From Chondrosia reniformis (Eukaryota > Porifera > Demospongiae > Chondrillida > Chondrillidae): a DNA stretch of 64,000 nt. Location of the stretch: contig OX359197.1 in the NCBI GenBank assembly GCA_947172415.1, positions 3,782,001-3,846,000 of the forward strand. The letters are read 5' to 3'. Below, in pieces: positions 57,629 to 64,000 of the stretch. The stretch's first letter is position 1, and each line of letters begins with the position of its first letter. The position numbers were made by a program, and so were the translations under genes. Under the pieces are notes generated by a model. The model was given only the letters and a program-made list of their open reading frames with translations, was not told where the DNA came from and made no database searches.

Positions 57629-60600
57629 TATGTACTATTTAGAAATACTCGTAGCTAGTTGTATGTTCTACTTTTATGTACTAGGACTCGTTATATTTAC
57701 AAGTTGGAGGTTCTGGTTAAATGTACTCAATTCTAAGCATGTTCTAATTGTATGTACTACTTGTAAGAACTAGTTATGTACTAGCTGTAAGTACTAGTTG
57801 TATGTACTGCTTGTATGTACCAGGAACTGGTTGTAAGTTATAATGGTGTGTACTAGTTGTATGTACTAGTTGTATGTACTAGTTGCAAGTACTAATAACT
57901 AGATTTGTTTATTAGGTGTGTATTAGTTGTTTGTACAAGTAACTAGTTGTATGTAGTAGTTGTGTGTACTAGTTTGATGTGCAAGTTATGTTTACTGGTT
58001 ATATGTACTCGTTCTATGTACTAGTTATAGTACTAGATATATGTACTAGTTGTATGTACTAGTTTTATGAGCAAGTTATATGTACTGGTTTTAGGAACTA
58101 CTTCTATGTAATTGTTATAGTACTAGTTGTAAGTACTAGTTGTATGTAGTAGTTGTATGTACTAGTTGTGTGTAGTAACTACTTGTATGTACTAGTTATA
58201 TGTATTCGTTGTATGCACAAGTTGTATGTACTAGCTGTATGTACTAGCTGTATGTATATACTAGTTGTATGTAGTTATATATACTAGTTGTTTATACTAG
58301 TTTTATGTAAAAATTGAATGTACTAGTAACTAGTTGTTTATACTGCTTGTAAGAACTAGTTGTATGTACTAGTTTTATGTATTAGTTGTAGATTCTAGTT
58401 ATATGTGCTAGTTGTATGTACTAGTAACTGGTTGTATGTTCTAGTTCAATGGAGAAGTTGTATGTACCAGTAACTAGTTGTATGTACTCTTTTTATATAC
58501 TAGTTGTATGTACTTGATACTAATTGTATGTACTAGTTGTATATACTAATTGTATGTACTAGTATTATGTACTAAATACTAGTTGTAATTTTTATTTGTA
58601 TGTAATAGTTATATGTACTAATTGTATGTACTAATTGTGTGTAATTGTTGTATGTTCTAGTTATTGGAACTAGGGGTTGATACTAGTTGTACCAATTGTA
58701 TGTACTAGTTGTATTTACTAGTTATGTACTAGTTATAGGTGCTAGTTGTACATACAAGCTGTATGAACTAGTTGTATGTACTACATTTAAGTTATAGATA
58801 CTAGTTTTATATCCTAATTGTGTGTAATTGTTGTAAGTACTAGTTATATTTACTAGTTGTATTAACTAGTTGTATTTACTAGTTTTATGCACCAGTTGTA
58901 TGTACTAGTAACTAGTTGTATATATAAGAACTAGTATGTACTAGGCACTGTCCTATGAACTAGTTATAAAAACTGTATAGTTGTATGTATTAGTTGTATG
59001 TACTAGCTGTATATAATAGCTGTATGTACTAGTTGTGTGTAGTTATATGTACAAGTTATATGTAATAGTTGTATGTAATTGTTGAATGTGCTAGTTCTAT
59101 TTTCTAGTTGTAGTTACTGGTTGTATGTACTAGTTATAAATCCTAGTAGTACTACTAGTTATATGTACTAGTTGTATGCAGTAGTTTTATTTACTCATGG
59201 TATGCATATACTAGTTCATTGTACAAGTTGTGTGTACTACTTTTAAGTACTCGTTACTAGTTGTATGTTCTAGTTGAATGAACTAGGACTAGTTCATATT
59301 TACTAGTTGGAGGTTCTAGTTGTATGTACTAGTTGTAGGTTCTAGTAGCTAGTTGTATGTACTAGTAATATGTACTATATATATGAAAAATCTAATATAC
59401 CATTTTCCTACATGCTATATGCCTATTCTGTAAAAAGAGCCTAAGCCTAGTTGTATATACTAGTTTTATGTACTGATTGTATGATCTAGTAATCATCTGT
59501 ATGTACTAATTGTATGTACTAGTAGTATGAACTTGTATGTAGATATATGTACTACTTGTATGTACTAGTTGTATGTTATGGTTATATGTACAAGTTATAT
59601 TTACTAGTTGTAATTACTAGTCATGGGTACTAGTTCATTTTACTAGTTGTATGTACTAGTTGCATGTACTAGTAACTGTATGTATGTACTAGTTGTATGT
59701 ACTAGTTGTATGAACTAGTTGTTGTGTACTAGTTGTATGTACTAGTTTTATGTACTAGAAACTAGTTTTATCTTCTAGTTTTATGGACAAGTTGTAAGTA
59801 CTAGTTTTGTGTTATTGTGTATGTCTATATAGTTATATTTGCTAGTTGTAGTTACTAGTTGTATGTACTTGTTATTTGTACTAGTTGTATGTACTAGTGA
59901 TATGTCCTAGTTGTAGTACTAGTTGAAGGTACTGATTGTATGTACTGGTTGTATGTACCAATTTTATTTACTAATTGAATGTACTAGTTCTATGTACTAT
60001 TTGGAAATACTCGTTGCTAGTTGTATGTTCTAGTTTTATGTACTAGGAGTCGTTATATTTACAAGTTGGAGGTTCTGGTTATATGTACTCAATTCTAAGC
60101 ATGTTCTAATTGTATGTACTAATTGTAAGGACTAGTTATGTACTAGCTGCAAGTACTAGTAGTAGGTACTACTTGTATGTACCAGGAACTGGTTGTAAGT
60201 TATAATTGTGTGTACTATATAGTTGTATGTACTAGTTGTATGTACATTTATGTACTAGTTGTATGTAATAGTTTGGTATAATGGTTATATGTACTAGTTG
60301 TAGTTACTAGTTGTATATCCTAGTTGTATGTACTAGCTATATGTACTCGTTGTATGTACTTTTTGTATGTACAAGTTTTATGTACTAGTTACTAGTTGCC
60401 TGTACTAGTTGTATGAACTAGTGACTATCTGTATGTATTAATTGTATGTACTAGTTGTATATACTAGATGTATGTAGTTATATGTACTACTTCTATGAAC
60501 TAGTTGTTGTAATTGTTGGATGTACTAGTAACTAATTGTATGGACTAGTTTTATGTATTTACTAGTTGTATATACTGGTTGTATATACTAGTTTTATGTA

Positions 60601-63600
60601 CTAATTGTATGTAGATATATATACTACTTTAGGCAGTAGTTGTATGTTTTGGACGTAGGTATTAGTTATATTTACTAGTTGGATGTACTAGTTACATCTA
60701 CTAGTAATTAGATATATGTACTAAATGTATATACCAGTTGTATGTACTAGTTGTAGTTACTCGTTGTACGTACTAGTTGTTTCTACTAGTTGTAGGTACG
60801 AGTAACTAGTTGTATTTACTAGTCCTATGTACTAGTTGTATGTATTAGTTGTATGTAGTAGTTGTATGTACTAGGAACTAGTTGTATGTACCACCTGTAT
60901 ATACTAGTAACTATCTGTAGTTCTTATTGTATGTACTAGTTGTATGTACTAGTTGTATGTAGTAGTTGCATGTACTAGTTGTGTGTACTAGTTGTATGTA
61001 CTAGTAGAATGTTCTTTTTTGTGCTATTTATTTGTACTAGTTATATATGTAGGTACTGGTTATATGTACTAGTTGTATGCACTAGTTATATTTACTAGTT
61101 GTAGTTACTAGATGTATGTACTAATTGAATGTACTAGTTGTATGTAAGAGTAACTAGTTGTATGAACTAGTTGAATGTACTTGTTCTTTGTACTTGTTCT
61201 ATGTACTAATTCTAAGTAATAGTTGTATGTACTAGTTGTATATACTAGTAACTAGTTGTATGTATAGGTATTAGTTGTATTTATTTGCCTGTTATATGTA
61301 CTAGTTTTATGCACTAGTTGTATGTACTAGTAGTATGTTCTAGTTTTATGTTCTATTGATAATTGCTAGTTATATGTATATGTACTGGTTATATGTACTA
61401 GATGTATTTACTAGTTGTGGGTACTAGTTTTATATACTAGATACTATTTGTATACACAAGTTGAATTTTCTATATAGTAATTGTGTGAAATTGGTGTAAC
61501 TACTAGTTATATTTTCTACTTGTAGTTACAAGATGTATGTCCTAGTGGTATGTACTAGATGTATGTACTTGTAACTAGTTGTATATATAGGTAATAGTTG
61601 TATATATGTACTAGTTGTATGTAGTAGTAACTAGTTGTATGTACTAGTTGTATGTACTAGTTGTATATACTAGTTGTTTGTTCTAATTCTATGTACTTGA
61701 GGAATGTAATAGTTGTGTGTACTAGTTGTAAGTATATGTTTCTAGTTGCATGTTCTAGTTGTATGCACTAGGACATAGTTATATTTCCTAATTGGAGTGT
61801 CTGGAAGTAAGTACTCAATTCTAAGTAGTAGTTGCATGTTCCAATTGTATGTACTAATTGTAAGAACTAGTTTAGTGCTAGTTGTAAGTACTAGTTATGT
61901 GCTAGTTGTAAGTTCCAGTTGTATGTACTAATTGAATGTACTAGTTATATACTAGTTGTAGGTGGTAGTTGATTGAATTAGTATTATGTACTAGTTGTGT
62001 GTAATTGTTGCATGTACTAGTTATATTTACTAGTGGTATTTACTAATTGTATGTACTTGTAATATGTACTAGTTGTATGCGCTAGTTGTATATCCTAGGT
62101 GTAGCACTTGTGATATGTATTAGTTTTATGTACTAGTTGTAGGTACTAATTCTATGTACTTGTTGAATGTACTAGTTGTATGTACTAGTTGTAAGTAGAT
62201 AGTTATATTTCCTAATTGGAGGATCTAATTGTATGTACTCAATTCTAAGTAGTAGTTGCATGTTGCAATTGTATATACTAATTGTATGTCCTAGTTGTAT
62301 GTACTAGTTGTGTGTAGTTATATGTACTACTTGTATGTTTTACTTTTGTGAATTGTTGTATGTGCTAGTTATATTTACTAGTTGTAGTTACTAGTTTCAT
62401 GTACTAGTTGAAAGTACTAGTTGTATGAACTAGTTTTATGTGCTAGATACTAGTTTTATATACTCGTTGTGTGTCCTAGTAACTAGTTTTATGTATAGGT
62501 ATTAGTTGTATATATAGGTAATAGTTGTATGTACTAGTTCTCTGCCCTAGTTGTTGTACTAGTTGTATGTACGAATAACTAGTTTTATTTACTAGTTGTA
62601 TGTACTAGTTTTATGTACTAATTGTATGTACTAGTAACTAGTTTTATGTATAGGTACTAGTTGTATTTATAGGTACTAGTTTTATTTACCTGTTATATTT
62701 ACTAGTTGTAGACCATAGTTGGATGTACTAGTAGTATGTTCTAGTTTTTTATTCTATTTATAATTATATACAAGTTATATGTGTATGTACTGGTTGTATG
62801 TACTAGATGTATGTAGTGGTTATATGTACTAGTTCTCTGCACTAGATGTAGTACTAATTGTATGTACTAGTTTTATGTACTAGTTTTATGTAGTAGTTGT
62901 GTGTACTAGTTTTATGTTCTTGATCCTAGTTGTATAAACTAATTGTATGTTCTATAAACTAATTGTGTGAAATTATTGTAAGTTCTAGTTATATATACTA
63001 CTTGTTGTTACTAGATGTATGTTCCAGTTGTTGGTACTACTTTCATGTACTAGATACTATTTGTACACACTATTTGTATGTTCTATATACTAATTGTGTG
63101 AAATTGTTGTAATTCTAGTTGTATGTACTAGTTAAACGTACTAGTTATATGTACTAGTTTTAGTTATATTTGCTATTTGTAGACACTGTCTAAAAGTAGT
63201 AATTGTATGCACTAATTGTATGTACTAATGTTCTGTACTAGTTGTAAGAACTAGTAATTGTATGTTCTAATTGTAAGTACTCATTATGTGCTAGTTGTAT
63301 GTTCCAGTTTTATGCACTAATTTTATGTACTAGGTATGTACTAGCTTTAGATACTAGTTGTATGTACTACTTGTATGTACTAGGAACTGGTTGTATGTAA
63401 TAGTTGTATGTACTAGTTATATGTACTAGTAATATGTACTAGATCTATGTACTAATTGTAGGCACTAGTTGTATGTACTAGTTGTATGTACTATTAACTA
63501 GTTTTATGTACTAGTTGTAGGTACTAGTAATATGTTGCAACTTTTTGTACAATTTATTGTACAAGTTATATGTGTATGTACTAGTTATATGTACTAGTTG

Positions 63601-64000
63601 TAGGTACTAGTTATATGTACTGGTTATATGTCCTAATTCTCTACACTTGTCTTAGTACTAGTTGCAAGTACTAGTTGTGTGTACTAGTTGTATGTACTAG
63701 TAGAATGTTCTTTTTTGTGCTATTTATTTGAACTAGTTATATATGTAAATACTGTTTATGTGTACTAGTTATATGTACTAGTTTTACATACTAATTATCA
63801 GCAATGGTAGTATGTACTAGTTCTATTTACTAGTTGTAGTTACTAGATGTATGTACTAATTGAATGTACTAGTTGTATGTACGAGTAACTAGTTGTATGA
63901 GCTAGTTGTATGTACTTGTTCTTTGTACTTGTTCTATGTATTAATTCTAAGTACTAGTTGTATGTAGTAGTTTTATTTACTAGTTCAATGTACTACTAAC
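57629..64000 (+). repeat. 13-bp satellite, right block
   Basis: Satellite to the window end. From 57884 the third copy of the right-domain unit (TGCAAGTACTAATAACTAG) begins, followed by the paralogue of 53110-54289 and of 57629-57840 (again at about 59993-60215). Further right, the string TAGAATGTTCTTTTTTGTGC at 61005 recurs at 63701, an offset of 2,696 bp. The marker ACTCAATTCTAAG occurs near 57728, 60088, 61816 and 62236. No gene seen. Confidence 0.95.
59384..59448. repeat. Second fragment of the 52.3-kb island family
   Basis: 65-bp stretch nearly identical to 53742-53806 and at the equivalent place in the duplicated satellite, so it was copied with the array. Confidence 0.7.

Overview
The window looks like a piece of an invertebrate animal genome (sponge, cnidarian or similar; the phylum is inferred only from the transposon mix). 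It is a very long heterochromatin-like satellite array, not a gene region. I see no host protein gene, rRNA or tRNA. About two thirds of the bases are one A+T-rich minisatellite with a 13-bp unit, TAGTTGTATGTAC, always in the same orientation, so the + strand is T/G-rich across the whole 64 kb. Variant units (TAGTAAC, TAACAATCTG, TTGTGTGTAATTG, TAAGTAGTTGCATG) recur in fixed orders and build higher-order repeats. The clearest is an almost identical tandem pair of exactly 2,418 bp (186 x 13) at 13245-18080.

The other third is transposable elements lying in the array. Left half: three pogo-like TA-flanked MITEs (6293, 12767, 23025), a 1.3-kb pogo-like element (7689-8988), a 0.75-kb element carrying a 92-bp-arm hairpin (19720-20465), an unnamed TA-flanked transposon (23739-25048) with a truncated copy (29459-30403), and fragments of further small families. 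Centre: a DIRS-type tyrosine-recombinase retroelement fossil on the minus strand (about 30590-35715); a Penelope-like element on the minus strand (37017-39702) abutted by an inverted, 5'-truncated second copy (39703-41081); and a 310-bp element (41267-41576) that carries a well-formed hammerhead ribozyme. Right half: a pogo/Tigger-like element (49635-50405), an unclassified insert (52317-52833) and a near-full-length CR1/L2-like LINE on the minus strand (54290-57628), with an AP endonuclease, a reverse transcriptase and a degenerate 2A-like motif.

The array and the transposons illuminate each other. Because the satellite has duplicated in blocks, several insertions have an unoccupied paralogue elsewhere in the same array. 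This shows the insertion sites directly and orders the events. The three pogo MITEs share satellite flanks and so probably spread, at least in part, by satellite duplication rather than by transposition. The most unusual content is the cluster of four hammerhead-type motifs between 37.1 and 41.4 kb. The one at 41396-41440 lies in a compact element with an 8-bp target duplication and no protein, resembling metazoan retrozymes.
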